Positions 54,725 through 64,000 of a stretch of 64,000 bases of DNA are shown here, one piece after another. Made by a program: the position numbers and the translations under genes. The stretch covers positions 30,538 to 94,537 of the forward strand of contig DYKB01000022.1 in NCBI GenBank assembly GCA_020722815.1, given 5' to 3'. How positions within the stretch are numbered: the stretch's first letter is position 1; each line of letters begins with the position of its first letter. The stretch comes from Caldithrix sp. Its GTDB lineage: Bacteria; Zhuqueibacterota; Zhuqueibacteria; Thermofontimicrobiales; Sulfurfontimicrobiaceae. The notes below the pieces were generated by a model. The model searched no databases. It saw only the letters and a list, made by a program, of their open reading frames with translations, and was not told the DNA's origin.

Positions 54725-55445
54725 CAAAATTCTCCTCATAGGGCTGGTTAACATGTGCACAATCCCGACAGTGGTTTTGGTAAAAACGAATAATTTGCGG
54801 TGGTGCACCCGTACGTAAGATTCTGCCGGCACAGAGTGAAGACGCCCGATCGGCAATATTGACTATTTCTTCCCGATGCGTGATCAGGATGATGGTCGTC
54901 CCATTTGCCCGAATTTTCTGAATGACGGATGCAATCCTTTCCAGCGAGAGCGCATCGATTCCAGAATCAGGCTCGTCCAAAATTGCCAATTTGGGATTCA
55001 TCGCCCAGATAGCGGCCAATTCGATTCTTTTTTGTTCACCGCCGCTAAGTTGGTTATCCAGATTGCGGGAAAGATAGGTATCGGGATCCAAACCCAGCAA
55101 GAAGAGGTAAGAACGATAATCTGAATTTTTTCCACGTGCTGCAATTTGCAGATAGCGTTCAACTGTAATACCCTCAAATGAAACTGGCCTTTGCCAGCCC
55201 AAAGTAAGGCCGAATTGCGCACGCTGAGAAATAGTCCAGGTGGTAATATCCTGACCATCAAAAATAATCTGGCCGGACTTTATCTGATAACCACTTAAAC
55301 CCATCAAAATAGCACCCAATGTCGATTTACCTGTCCCATTCTGTCCCAGAATCGCATGGATTTCGCCATTTGTCACCTGGAGATTGACATCGTCCAGGAT
55401 TTGACGCGTTCCGATTTCATATTTTAAATTTTGTAATTTTAGCAT
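54711..55445 (-). CDS. sufC: SufC-type Fe-S assembly ATPase (SmsC-like)
   Basis: The protein is 244 aa. ABC-ATPase motifs: Walker A GQNGTGKST (34-42), signature LSGGEQKRIELA, Walker B LAILDEPDSGIDA, and H-loop TH. LILITHREEIVN and the SufC-type RIGWQRPVSFEG-like strip are present. A C-terminal CRDC motif (Cys-x-x-Cys) follows the domain and could bind metal. It energises cluster assembly on the SufB-like partner. ATG at 55445; GGGGAG lies about 12 nt upstream, so the spacing is long. Confidence 0.85.
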   Translation of the reverse strand: MLKLQNLKYEIGTRQILDDVNLQVTNGEIHAILGQNGTGKSTLGAILMGLSGYQIKSGQIIFDGQDITTWTISQRAQFGLTLGWQRPVSFEGITVERYLQIAARGKNSDYRSYLFLLGLDPDTYLSRNLDNQLSGGEQKRIELAAIWAMNPKLAILDEPDSGIDALSLERIASVIQKIRANGTTIILITHREEIVNIADRASSLCAGRILRTGAPPQIIRFYQNHCRDCAHVNQPYEENFDELR

Positions 55446-55636
55446 GTTGACATAAATCTCCCCAAAAAAATTGGTCGTTATGAAGCTATCTTTTAATATT
55501 GATAATTTAATGCGTGATGCGTCATGCTTAAGATAACTTTGGTGATGGCGTATTGCGCAATACGAATTGCGTGTCAATCTAAAAGTTAAATCTTGAAATT
55601 TGTTGTTTACGCTCGTCGGTCAGTAAAACTTGTGTT

Positions 55637-56983
55637 TTACGTCGGCAAATAAAATGTCATTTTCGTACCTTTATTTTCCTCGCTTTCAACGGTGATCCAG
55701 CCACCATGTTTTTCGATTATTTGCTGGGTGATGGCCAACCCCAGGCCTGTTCCTTTGGTTTTGGTGGTATAGAACGGGTCAAAAATTTTTTCCAGATTGC
55801 CAGAAATCCCACCGCCAGTGTCAATCACTTCGATACAAATATACGGGTGGTCCTTTTCAACGGTTTTGGTCGCTTTCAACGTTAAGCTCCCGCCTTTTTC
55901 CATTGCCTGAATACTATTGAGTGCCAAATTATAAATTACCCGATAAATGGCATCGGCATCGAATTCAAAAATCGGTAAATCTTCCGAAATCCGGGAAATA
56001 ATCTGAATTTGCGGATTTTGATGTTCCCGGCTAATATCTTTTTTTACCTGCAGAATCGTATCGCGAATATTACCCGAACGTTTATCTAATTTAACGCCGC
56101 GGGCAAAGGTCAGAAAATCATTGATGAGACGATTCAGGCGTTTAATTTCATAAGGAATGAAATCAAAAAGCTCGTTTGGTTTTTCCGGATTATCATACAA
56201 TTCACGCAGCACATCAGCCGTTCCTTTCATAATCCCCAATGGATTACGAATTTCATGAGCCATGCTGGCAGCCATCTGGCCCATCAATGCCAATCGTTCT
56301 GAGCGGCGCATAATTTCGAAGCTTTTTAATAAAACCATAAACACCCAGTAGAGAAATACTGCCAGCAAAAGGATAATAATCAGACTAATGATTCCCGCCA
56401 GCATTAATGATTGATTAAATGCGCGCAGATTATCAAAAAAATTGGCGTTAGCCTCAACAACCAGAATGGCCATAATTTCCTGATCATCGTTGATAACCGG
56501 TGCGTACGCACTTTTAAAATGGTTTCCTTCGACAATATGAAGTGGCGAAGCGGTGGTTAAACCTTTCCAGGCCCTTTTCAGACAGAAGCTGTCATCCTGG
56601 ACATAGGTTCGTTTTTCTGGTAGTTTCAATCGTAAATTATCGTCAGCAATGACATTATAATTTTCGTCAATGAGAAAAACCGCTTGTAATTGATTTTCTT
56701 CTTTAACTGAATTCAAAATAGCTTTCAATTCAAAGCCATAAAAATCAAGTTGGTCCTTTGCGGCAGCACCAAATTGCGCTTCAATTAAATGTGCGGTGAG
56801 TAACGAAATCGCATAGAGCCGTTGGCCGAGTTCTTCATCCAGTGTACCACTTACTTTTTCCAGAATTGACCCACTCCAGAGAATAAACGAAACGATGAGA
56901 ATGATAATCAGCAAAACCACGCTGCCTGCGGCTGATTTTCGATGTTTTAAAATTTTTTCAGCAAATTGTAGCTTAACTTCCAC
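55637..56983 (-). CDS. Membrane sensor histidine kinase
   Basis: The protein is 448 aa. Two membrane helices (about 20-45 and 200-230) flank a periplasmic sensor domain of about 150 residues. The HisKA helix has the phospho-acceptor His in AASMAHEIRNPLG. The ATPase domain has N, G1 (DTGGGIS) and G2 (TKGTGLGLAITQQII) boxes. No response regulator is adjacent. The GTG at 56983 has GAGGG 6 nt upstream; an ATG at 57016 would extend the overlap with the NYN gene. It overlaps the NYN gene by 11 bp, so the two are co-translated. Confidence 0.85.
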   Translation of the reverse strand: MEVKLQFAEKILKHRKSAAGSVVLLIIILIVSFILWSGSILEKVSGTLDEELGQRLYAISLLTAHLIEAQFGAAAKDQLDFYGFELKAILNSVKEENQLQAVFLIDENYNVIADDNLRLKLPEKRTYVQDDSFCLKRAWKGLTTASPLHIVEGNHFKSAYAPVINDDQEIMAILVVEANANFFDNLRAFNQSLMLAGIISLIIILLLAVFLYWVFMVLLKSFEIMRRSERLALMGQMAASMAHEIRNPLGIMKGTADVLRELYDNPEKPNELFDFIPYEIKRLNRLINDFLTFARGVKLDKRSGNIRDTILQVKKDISREHQNPQIQIISRISEDLPIFEFDADAIYRVIYNLALNSIQAMEKGGSLTLKATKTVEKDHPYICIEVIDTGGGISGNLEKIFDPFYTTKTKGTGLGLAITQQIIEKHGGWITVESEENKGTKMTFYLPT

Positions 56984-57485
56984 GTTTTCCCTCGTGTTTA
57001 TCCGGATCGACATCAAACAGTTTCAACCATTCCTTTAATTCGGCATCCGACATGGTATTATTATATTTTTGAGAGAGGTCAAAAGTTTCCTGTTCTCCTT
57101 TTATTCGATTAATAAAATCGATTGGCGTAATAACCGCGGCTTTATGAATTCTTGCATAATGAATGAGTTCATTGTCCAAGGAAACAAGCTGTAATTGTGC
57201 TTTTTTATAATGCTGTTGAATGATTCTTTTAATTTCTGGATCGGCCTTTTGAGGTGGTTTTGAAAAATATATCTGTAAATCGGGTGTATGGGTATACTGA
57301 AGAGCATTCCCGGTAATTGACCCATCATAGACCAGAATAATTTTAACCTTTTTAACGCGTAAATATTCAGTCAAAATTTGTTCCAGTTTGTTGCGCGCCG
57401 CTTCCAGCGAAGTATTTAATAAAGTTTTTAATTGCGGAATATGATGGATGAAATTATAGCCATCGATGAGCACAATTGGTTTCAT
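56973..57485 (-). CDS. YacP-like NYN-domain RNase
   Basis: The protein is 170 aa. The NYN/PIN-type nuclease core has IVLIDGYNFIHHIP at the N-terminus, ILVYDGSITGNA in the middle, KADPEIKRIIQQHYKK and LVSLDNELIHYARIHKAAVITPIDFI, including the acidic residues (D8, D54, D82 by eye) that coordinate metal. B. subtilis YacP/Rae1 cleaves mRNA on ribosomes in this family. It overlaps the histidine kinase downstream by 11 bp, probably in one operon. Confidence 0.8.
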   Translation of the reverse strand: MKPIVLIDGYNFIHHIPQLKTLLNTSLEAARNKLEQILTEYLRVKKVKIILVYDGSITGNALQYTHTPDLQIYFSKPPQKADPEIKRIIQQHYKKAQLQLVSLDNELIHYARIHKAAVITPIDFINRIKGEQETFDLSQKYNNTMSDAELKEWLKLFDVDPDKHEGKRGS

Positions 57486-57733
57486 TGTATTTTCATTCCA
57501 TTAAGCGATTTCATTAAATTCATCGAACAATTTACAAAATATTTTGAAAATTTCAGGCCTTTTTCTTTTATTTATTCAACCATCAAAAAAAAAAAAAGGT
57601 TTATCCGGGAACTTGTTTTTCGTGAAAATTGTGAAATTTTATATCAATTTTATAACATGCGGGTTACTTGATTTATCAAAATTCTTGGATCCGGAAAATA
57701 TAGCTGAATTATTAATTACACCTATTCGCTCAA

Positions 57734-59224
57734 ATGGCTAAAGTTAAGATGACCGATACAGAAAGAATTATACCACAATTGCTGCTTTTAACGCCATCGG
57801 TTGTGTCCAGACTTTACGAAGCCGCCGTCGAATTGCTGGGAAGATTTGGTGTCTGGTTCGAAGACTCGGCGACGCGTCAGATTTTACTGGATGCCGGTGC
57901 AATTTCGGTAACCCACGATAAAACACGCCTCCTCATTAAACTGGATTTGATTGAGAAAACGTTAAAAACAGCGCCAGCAAAAATTACATTTCATAATACC
58001 ACCGGAAATAGTTTGTTAAATTTATCCGGCACAAATTCTCATTACGTGCCGGGTTCGGCTGCTTTAAATTTATTCGACTGGAGCACCCAGAAAGAGCGGC
58101 CGGTCGTAACATCAGACATCCTCAATTTACTCAAGATCATGAACCGGCTGGAAATTTTCGATTTTCAGGCAACCAGCCTGATTCCATCAGATGTACCGCA
58201 CGCATTATCCGATTGCTATCGGTTTTATCTTTCACTGTTGTTTTCCGATAAACCGATTGTCAGCGGGCTTTTTCAATTCAAGAGTTTCCAGATTTTCTAT
58301 GATTTATCATGCGCTATGCGTGGCAGTCAAACAGCACTGGCAGAAAAACCACTGGCAATTTTGGACTGTTGTCCTGTCTCACCACTACGTTGGGGTGAAC
58401 TTTCCTGTCAGACACTCAACGTTTGTGCCGAAAAAGGTTTTCCGGTGGAATTAGTTCCCATGCTTCTACCCGGTGCGACAGCCCCTATTGATTTGTATTC
58501 AGCTTTGGTTCAATATCTTGCTGAAATCCTTTCCGGAATCGTTGTAACACAGACGATTCGCGCCGGCACCCCGGTAATTGCCGGAAATGCGCCAGCAGTT
58601 TTTGATATGCACACCATTGCGCCGGCGGTTGGTCGCATTGAGACGATGCTTTATATGGCGGGTTGCGCTCAAATGACCAACTGGCTTAATCTCCCCACGC
58701 ATACTTATGCGTGTGTGAGTGATACAAAAATGTTGGATATTGAAACAGGAATTGAATCCAGTATTGGTGCGCTGACGGCCGCAACCAGTGGAATCAATTT
58801 AATTGCCGGTGCTGGTATGCTCTCAACGCTCAATTCGTTCAGTTTTGAGAAACTCCTGCTTGATCATGAAATTTTAAGGAAAATTAATCAGTTTAAAAGA
58901 GGTATTGTGCCACATTCAGATCGATTAATTGAACAATTCTTTGATGCGAATAAAAATGATAATTCTTTTTTAACAGAAGAAAAAACGATAAAATTATATC
59001 GCCATGAGTACCTTTATCCATCGCCACCATTTGGTATGAATCCGATGGTGACCGCTGCCGACCCAAGCAATTTAGCGACCGCCCATCAACAGGTGCAAGA
59101 TATATTTATGACTGATATGAGTCCTTGTGTGGTTGCGGAAAAGGGAAGACTTTTAACCGAAATTATTCGCGAGGCAGGAAAATCGGTTGAATTTACTGAA
59201 TTTCCATTTCTCTGGGACGATTAA
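57734..59224 (+). CDS. MttB-family (trimethylamine methyltransferase-like) protein without pyrrolysine
   Basis: The protein is 496 aa. It fits the MttB superfamily: PLLLLTPS near the N-terminus, AILDCCPVSPLRWGE, and the C-terminal region SIGALTAATSGINLIAGAGMLS that forms the barrel. True trimethylamine MttB uses an in-frame UAG (pyrrolysine); the frame here runs without UAG, so it is in the non-pyrrolysine group (for example glycine-betaine methyltransferases). No corrinoid protein or methyltransferase partner is adjacent. A clear ribosome-binding site is absent before the ATG. Substrate unknown. Confidence 0.75.
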   Translation: MAKVKMTDTERIIPQLLLLTPSVVSRLYEAAVELLGRFGVWFEDSATRQILLDAGAISVTHDKTRLLIKLDLIEKTLKTAPAKITFHNTTGNSLLNLSGTNSHYVPGSAALNLFDWSTQKERPVVTSDILNLLKIMNRLEIFDFQATSLIPSDVPHALSDCYRFYLSLLFSDKPIVSGLFQFKSFQIFYDLSCAMRGSQTALAEKPLAILDCCPVSPLRWGELSCQTLNVCAEKGFPVELVPMLLPGATAPIDLYSALVQYLAEILSGIVVTQTIRAGTPVIAGNAPAVFDMHTIAPAVGRIETMLYMAGCAQMTNWLNLPTHTYACVSDTKMLDIETGIESSIGALTAATSGINLIAGAGMLSTLNSFSFEKLLLDHEILRKINQFKRGIVPHSDRLIEQFFDANKNDNSFLTEEKTIKLYRHEYLYPSPPFGMNPMVTAADPSNLATAHQQVQDIFMTDMSPCVVAEKGRLLTEIIREAGKSVEFTEFPFLWDD

Positions 59225-59277
59225 AATTTGAAAAGAAGTTTGAAACAAATTCCAGCGCTCATTTTGGGAGTGATAAA

Positions 59278-60447
59278 ATGTTGAATCGTTGGCTTAGGCT
59301 ATTTTTTCTCACCACGGTATCTCTGGTTTTTGCTCAGGAGGAAACCATCCGCTATTGTCGATTCAATAATCTGGCATGGTTGTCAGATGGGCAAAATTTG
59401 ATCTTTGAAAGCTATTTTATTGAAGAAGGGGTGAATAATATCGGTGCGCCAGCGATTTTGATGAAAAATATCACGACTGAAAAAATTGTACATCTGAATC
59501 CTGTCCTTGAACGATTTGCTATCTCGGCGGATAAAAAATATTCAATCTTTTCCAGTCGTTTTGGACTTTTTCTGATGGAGGTTGCGAAACCTGAAAATTG
59601 TGGTCAGATTCACTTTTTAAATCCATCGGAAAATAAATACTTAAAATCGATTGGTTTTTTTGAATTGCCAAAAGGAATTGGGTTGTACTGGAAAATGGTG
59701 GATTCCTGGGGAGAAGAGATAGCAGTCCAATTACGACAAATTAATGACTTTCCCACCCATTCCGATTCAGTGATCTACTGGCTAAATTCTCAACCGGTTA
59801 AAAATCGGGAGTTTAAAGATGTAACTTTGTCTGTTATTGATCCCAATGCGGCACGAAAATTAATTTATCCCTGCGTAAAGTTGAAAACAAGTTTCATTTT
59901 CAAACCAGTCAGCCCCAAAACGCCGGATTTACTGGATTTCATCCAGCGCGATTGGAATCCGAAAAAGGAAAAGAAACTGATCGAAAAGGTTCGGCTGCGT
60001 CTGTTTAGTTACAGTCCGGACAGTTCACGCATTATTGTTTCCTGTTGGCAGGAAAAAAGCAGTGAAACGACGCTGCTTTATAATATCAAAACCCGGCAGC
60101 TGCGGGAAATTTCAAATGAGGCATTCAAATTTTTAAGTTGGATAAATGACATGGAATTTATTGGCTTGATGCAATCCGGATTGTTTAGATTTAACCTCAA
60201 TCAAACCAAACTCCAAAAATTGAATCATTGGAAAATTCCGGCTTCTTATCACACTGTTCATCATGGCATCTTGAAAATAGCCAATTTGAAATCTGCAGGT
60301 AAAACGGTCGAAAATAAAAATTGGATTGCAAAAATTGAAGATTTGAAAGGTGATTTTATTCAAAGTCAGATTATTCTCACGAATAAACAGACGGGCAAAT
60401 CAAAGGTTTTTTTACCGCCAATTAGTAATTTAAAAATAAAGAAATAA
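59278..60447 (+). CDS. Secreted beta-propeller-like protein of unknown function
   Basis: The protein is 389 aa. A signal peptide (about 1-20, LTTVSLVFAQE) precedes repeated strands with PD40-like YSPDSSRIIV and SADKKYSIFSS. No enzymatic motif is visible. The strands resemble the propeller parts of the Tricorn and S9 proteins, so it may be a stand-alone propeller that binds peptides or surface ligands. ATG with GGGAGTG about 7 nt upstream, 53 bp after the MttB gene; likely co-transcribed. Confidence 0.55.
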   Translation: MLNRWLRLFFLTTVSLVFAQEETIRYCRFNNLAWLSDGQNLIFESYFIEEGVNNIGAPAILMKNITTEKIVHLNPVLERFAISADKKYSIFSSRFGLFLMEVAKPENCGQIHFLNPSENKYLKSIGFFELPKGIGLYWKMVDSWGEEIAVQLRQINDFPTHSDSVIYWLNSQPVKNREFKDVTLSVIDPNAARKLIYPCVKLKTSFIFKPVSPKTPDLLDFIQRDWNPKKEKKLIEKVRLRLFSYSPDSSRIIVSCWQEKSSETTLLYNIKTRQLREISNEAFKFLSWINDMEFIGLMQSGLFRFNLNQTKLQKLNHWKIPASYHTVHHGILKIANLKSAGKTVENKNWIAKIEDLKGDFIQSQIILTNKQTGKSKVFLPPISNLKIKK

Positions 60448-60517
60448 TCTGTACTTGAAAAATTTATTTACACAAGCCGTCATTTTTAACAAAAAATATT
60501 CATACCGCCAAAATCTT

Positions 60518-63500
60518 TTATTTCGCGCTGGCAGTTCTGCTTCTGGAAAGCTCTTTCTGCAGGTTTATTATGCTGGTACGACTTTTTTCAACCCATTCAT
60601 TTTGCAAATTGGATTCCTGGCTCAATTTGAGATTTCCCTGATAATATTCAATGGCTTTTTCCCAGAGGGGGAAAACCAGCCGGGTTCGAATTGCTACTTT
60701 ATATTGGTCAATTTGTTCGACGGTGGCCTCTTCAGGAATTGGTGACTCCATTACTGACTGGGCAAAACTCTCAAACGCCTGACCAATTTTATAAAATGAC
60801 GCGGTAGTCCATTCAGCAATTTTAAATTTTGTTGCCTCAAGATATTTCTGAAGCAAGGCATTTAAAACCATCTGTTTTTTTTGCATATTGGCTTCAAGCG
60901 GGGGCATCAGCTTGATTGTCGTAAAAAATTTAAAGTCGATTTCCGCCAGCAGAAAATAGGCGTGCGCTACGAAATACTCATCGAATTCAACGCCACTATT
61001 TCGAAGCTGATTCGAGTAATTTATCGTATTCTGGAGTAAGCTCTGGGCGGCCACCAGGTTTCGGCTTTCATAAGTGGCCAGCGCATCTTTAAAAACGGCT
61101 TCAAAAAGCTTTTTGGGGTCCTCCTGTGGATATTCCTGATAATATTTACGATAGGCGGATGCCGCTAATGTCCATTTTTTGGCCCGTTCATACGCCTGGG
61201 CACAACTCAATAAAGCACCAGCCGCTAACTCCGAATTCCGATTCCGCTGGTAAACCTTCATGAAGTTTTGCGCTGCCCGATCGTCCTTGCCGTTTTTTTC
61301 GTATAATACACCAGCCCGAAGCGCTGCTTTTTCAAAATTTTCTGAATTGGGATACCGGGTCGCAAATGTTTCAAAAAGTTTTGCCGCTTTCGCTTCCTGG
61401 CCTGCTTTTTCAAATTGTACGGCAGCATCATAAGTTGCAACTTCGGCAACTTCGGATCCGCCATAACGCATGGCGATTTTTTCCAGCTCCTGCGCCGCTT
61501 TAAGACTGTCACCACTGGCCATCAGGTTTTCAGCGATTTTATACCGGGAAGAGGCCATCATCTTTTGGGAAACATCGCGCAGGTTGACGGAATCCGCTGC
61601 AAATCTTGACGCTACACCATACCATTTTTCGGCTTCCTTAAACTTTTCCATTTTATAACACGTTTGCGCCAGCAGGGAAGCAATTGGGGCGTAATATTTT
61701 CGTCCCTGACTTCTTCGGGTGATTATCGATACTGCTCGATTTAATATCGCCCGGGTAATCTCCATTTGCTCTAAATTAAAAAATTGTTCTCCGCTTTTAA
61801 AAAGTATCTCCACCGTTTTTTCACTGTTTGGGATAATTTTAACATATTCATTACAGGCTTGTAGAAATTCTTTCTGTCCTGCTGATTTTGTCAAAACCAG
61901 AACCTTTTTACCATTACTGGCAAATTTAATCGTATCGGGTTTTGTCTCTTTTTCATTTTGGTATAATTGATCAAAGCAAACGACCCGGTTATAGGCGGCA
62001 TCGCTTTTAAATTGACTCTGTGGAAATTTTTGAAGCACAATCTGATATATTTTCGCGGCCATTCGATAATTTCCTAATTCAAAATAGGTCTCTGCCAGAT
62101 TAAACGCCGCTCGGGGTGCCCGCTCATCTTTTGGAAAATTTTCAATAAATTGGCGCAATAATTCCACCGCTTTGGACTTATCCGACGAAGTTAAAGCCTG
62201 ATCTGCTTCTGTCAAAATAGGCGTTGCCAGAATAAAATCAGCCTGTTGAATCATTGTTTTGACCATTTTTTGTGATTCGGGATCACGATATTTTTTGGCC
62301 CATTCGCTTTTTGCTCCGTAATTAATGATTAAATTTTTGCGAGTTTCAACTGCCTGATTGCGCATATCTAGTTTTTCATAGCACTCGAAAAGGCCATATT
62401 GAACCTGTGGTGCTTTTTCATATTGGGGATTTTGTTTTAGAATATCCTGATAAATATCAATCGCTTGTTCGTAATAACTGCGATTTCGATAGACATCGGC
62501 CAGGGAATGGGTGACCCGGAGTCGATATTTTTCAGGGGCATTTACATCTTGAAAAAAATTATGCAGGACTTCCAGGCCGCCAAGCTCACTGAAAGCGACC
62601 GCCAGGTATTCAATTGATTCATCACGCAAATCCAGTTTGGTCCGACCAAATTCTTCCAATTTTAAACTATCGACCAGATCCAGATCCCCCAGCAGATAAA
62701 AAAATGTACTGACAGCACTTGGATAATCATCCAGTTTATAATGACTCCACGCCAGTTTATATAATGCCATTCCAAAATATGGATTATTCCATTTATCGAT
62801 GGAATTGCTATAATATTCCATTGCCTGGGGATAGTTTTGCAAATCAAAATAGTTTTCACCAATTCGAAATTTAATCTCGTCCGCATACACTGTTGCCGGA
62901 AATTTTTCCAATAACTGTTGAAAAACGGTCGCGGCCTTTTCGCGTTCACTGGCATCGAATAAGCAGAGTCCATACCAATACAGGGCACTTTCCAAAAATT
63001 CGATATCAGGATATTCAGTCAATAAACGCTCCATGACGTCAATACTCGGCGTATAATTAATATGTGGTTCGTCCGGCTCGGTTTTGAGCACCCCTTTATC
63101 CAATAATGCCAATTTTTTCTCATATTTTTCCATCTCGAAGGCATAAGCAATCTTTTCCTTTTTGATGTACATCTGCGAAAGTTGAAACATCGTCACCGGC
63201 GTAAACTCCTGATCCGGATAGTCTTTTAATGTTCGCTCAAATTGTTTGACCGCTTCGGTGACAAGCCGAAATTCGGCTGCTAATTTTTTGCGCTCTTTGA
63301 GAGCATTGGCGCGTTCCCAGAGTATTTTTTGTTGTTCTTTTGGACTGATTTTCGTTTTTTTATCCTTATTGGTCGTTTGTAAAACGCTTTGCCTGTTCAC
63401 ATTCCGTTTTGTGTTGGATCCGGCAGCTTTTGCAGCAGGTGCAGTGGACGATTTCGTTTTGGGTGGATTTGATTCCTGTGAATATAAATCGATAAGTGCC

Positions 63501-63634
63501 AAAGCAATAAAAATTAATGCAATCTTCACCAGTTTAAAAATAAAATTTCGACTTACAATATTGAATGTAGTTGCGATGCATTCTGGCTTTAATTTTGTTG
63601 CATTTTTATAAAAACCTGTCGTATTTTTTTTCAT
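60518..63634 (-). CDS. Giant exported TPR protein, paralogue of the 28196-31501 product
   Basis: The protein is 1038 aa from the ATG at 63634. A membrane-export segment lies near 35-55 (LVKIALIFIALALIDLY), then about 20 or more TPRs to about residue 1000. Shared landmarks with the plus-strand paralogue, in the same order: NKWNNPYFGMALYKLAWSHYKL (compare WDNLYFNMSLYKLGWSYYN), FYLLGDLDLVDS (YLLGDIRLLEQ), FILATPILTEADQA, AYNRVVCFDQLYQ (AYNRILCYYNLL), and NEWVEKSRTSI (NEWTEKSRKRV). It lacks the low-complexity C-terminal tail. Likely a periplasmic scaffold in the same or a parallel envelope system. Confidence 0.7.
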   Translation of the reverse strand: MKKNTTGFYKNATKLKPECIATTFNIVSRNFIFKLVKIALIFIALALIDLYSQESNPPKTKSSTAPAAKAAGSNTKRNVNRQSVLQTTNKDKKTKISPKEQQKILWERANALKERKKLAAEFRLVTEAVKQFERTLKDYPDQEFTPVTMFQLSQMYIKKEKIAYAFEMEKYEKKLALLDKGVLKTEPDEPHINYTPSIDVMERLLTEYPDIEFLESALYWYGLCLFDASEREKAATVFQQLLEKFPATVYADEIKFRIGENYFDLQNYPQAMEYYSNSIDKWNNPYFGMALYKLAWSHYKLDDYPSAVSTFFYLLGDLDLVDSLKLEEFGRTKLDLRDESIEYLAVAFSELGGLEVLHNFFQDVNAPEKYRLRVTHSLADVYRNRSYYEQAIDIYQDILKQNPQYEKAPQVQYGLFECYEKLDMRNQAVETRKNLIINYGAKSEWAKKYRDPESQKMVKTMIQQADFILATPILTEADQALTSSDKSKAVELLRQFIENFPKDERAPRAAFNLAETYFELGNYRMAAKIYQIVLQKFPQSQFKSDAAYNRVVCFDQLYQNEKETKPDTIKFASNGKKVLVLTKSAGQKEFLQACNEYVKIIPNSEKTVEILFKSGEQFFNLEQMEITRAILNRAVSIITRRSQGRKYYAPIASLLAQTCYKMEKFKEAEKWYGVASRFAADSVNLRDVSQKMMASSRYKIAENLMASGDSLKAAQELEKIAMRYGGSEVAEVATYDAAVQFEKAGQEAKAAKLFETFATRYPNSENFEKAALRAGVLYEKNGKDDRAAQNFMKVYQRNRNSELAAGALLSCAQAYERAKKWTLAASAYRKYYQEYPQEDPKKLFEAVFKDALATYESRNLVAAQSLLQNTINYSNQLRNSGVEFDEYFVAHAYFLLAEIDFKFFTTIKLMPPLEANMQKKQMVLNALLQKYLEATKFKIAEWTTASFYKIGQAFESFAQSVMESPIPEEATVEQIDQYKVAIRTRLVFPLWEKAIEYYQGNLKLSQESNLQNEWVEKSRTSIINLQKELSRSRTASAK

Positions 63635-64000
63635 GCTAACCAATTGATATTTTGTAAGTTATGAATTAAGTAATTCAATTGTTTGTGTAAGAAATCTGAT
63701 ATCTGTGTGGGTGATTTTTAGAACAAGAACGATAATTCTTTATGAATATATCTTTAAATTTTTTAAATAAGTAGCGTGAAACTTTTGTAACCGATCACAG
63801 GGAATAGTATCAAATTTGTTGTGTCGCCGGTTTTACTGATTCCTCAGGTGAATAAGGTTTTTAATCAACCAGGCCACAAGATCAAACCCAATCGACCTTA
63901 TTGACCTTCGTAACAATTCGAGGGTCCCTGCAATTTAACCTTATGACCTTATTGCTTCATTTGATTATCATCACCAATAAGGGAATAAGGTTGGTGGTGT
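63635..64000. other. Window-edge intergenic region with repeated AATAAGGTT/ACCTTATT motif
   Basis: No gene supported. It has the promoter region of the TPR gene on the minus strand and, at 63851-63992, five copies of AATAAGGT or its complement ACCTTATT, plus CACCAA/TTGGTG arms near the end (63973 and 63991). Confidence 0.5.

Noticed and set aside
57734..59224. Pyrrolysine-containing trimethylamine methyltransferase
   Set aside because: The frame contains no in-frame UAG, and no pyl genes are near.

Overview
This is a gene-dense, AT-rich bacterial chromosome segment. No rRNA, tRNA, CRISPR array or intact transposase gene was recognised. The best organism guess is a diderm of the FCB superphylum, near Calditrichota, KSB1 or Ignavibacteria. 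That rests on the huge C1 protease, which ends in the QNYPNPFNP-type secretion/sorting module of those lineages, on the Tricorn-like and S9 peptidases, and on many secreted TPR and beta-propeller proteins. The assignment is inference, because no phylogenetic marker gene is present.

Layout. 1-6000: DUF5683 protein, RmlD-like reductase, a TonB/AgmX-type protein, a HypE-like AIR-synthase protein, a cytoplasmic-type amidase and a small winged-helix protein. 6200-8560 (minus): transaldolase, truA and an orphan ecfT. 8800-13800 (plus): PqqD-like protein, GH114 glycosidase, PLP decarboxylase, P-loop kinase and DUF4097 lipoprotein. 13800-24400 (minus): FAD dehydrogenase, ceramidase-like protein, Tricorn-like protease, sigma-54 activator and galactokinase-like GHMP kinase. 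24400-25600: non-coding, with a repeat element interrupted by a small inverted-repeat insertion.

25600-35550 (plus) is a coherent envelope-machine locus: beta-barrel, two TPR proteins, a small exported protein, an ExbB/TolQ channel, two ExbD/TolR proteins and an FHA-TM-TonB protein. Its parts match those of the Agl-Glt gliding machinery and Tol/Ton systems of myxobacteria. One ExbD has Asn where the proton-carrying Asp is expected. A second giant TPR paralogue (60518-63634) and a second AgmX-type protein (2148-3419) lie elsewhere in the window.

35900-39520 (minus) is a tight accessory operon: a RecQ helicase fused to a ComF-like phosphoribosyltransferase, a DprA-like protein and two small genes, one a frameshifted DUF2442 gene. 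Copies of the same inverted-repeat family lie on both sides, so it looks like an exchangeable cassette. It resembles a rebuilt ComFA/ComFC/DprA single-strand DNA-processing module.

39700-48300: S9 peptidase, NhaC antiporter, GNAT-YoaP protein, short DnaJ-like protein, RluA-type synthase, an unrecognised zincin and a lipoprotein. 48300-57500 (minus): the C1 protease, a minimal two-gene SufC/SufB-like Fe-S assembly pair, a histidine kinase and a YacP-like NYN nuclease. 57700-64000: MttB-family methyltransferase, a secreted propeller-like protein, the TPR paralogue and an edge region rich in an AATAAGGTT motif.
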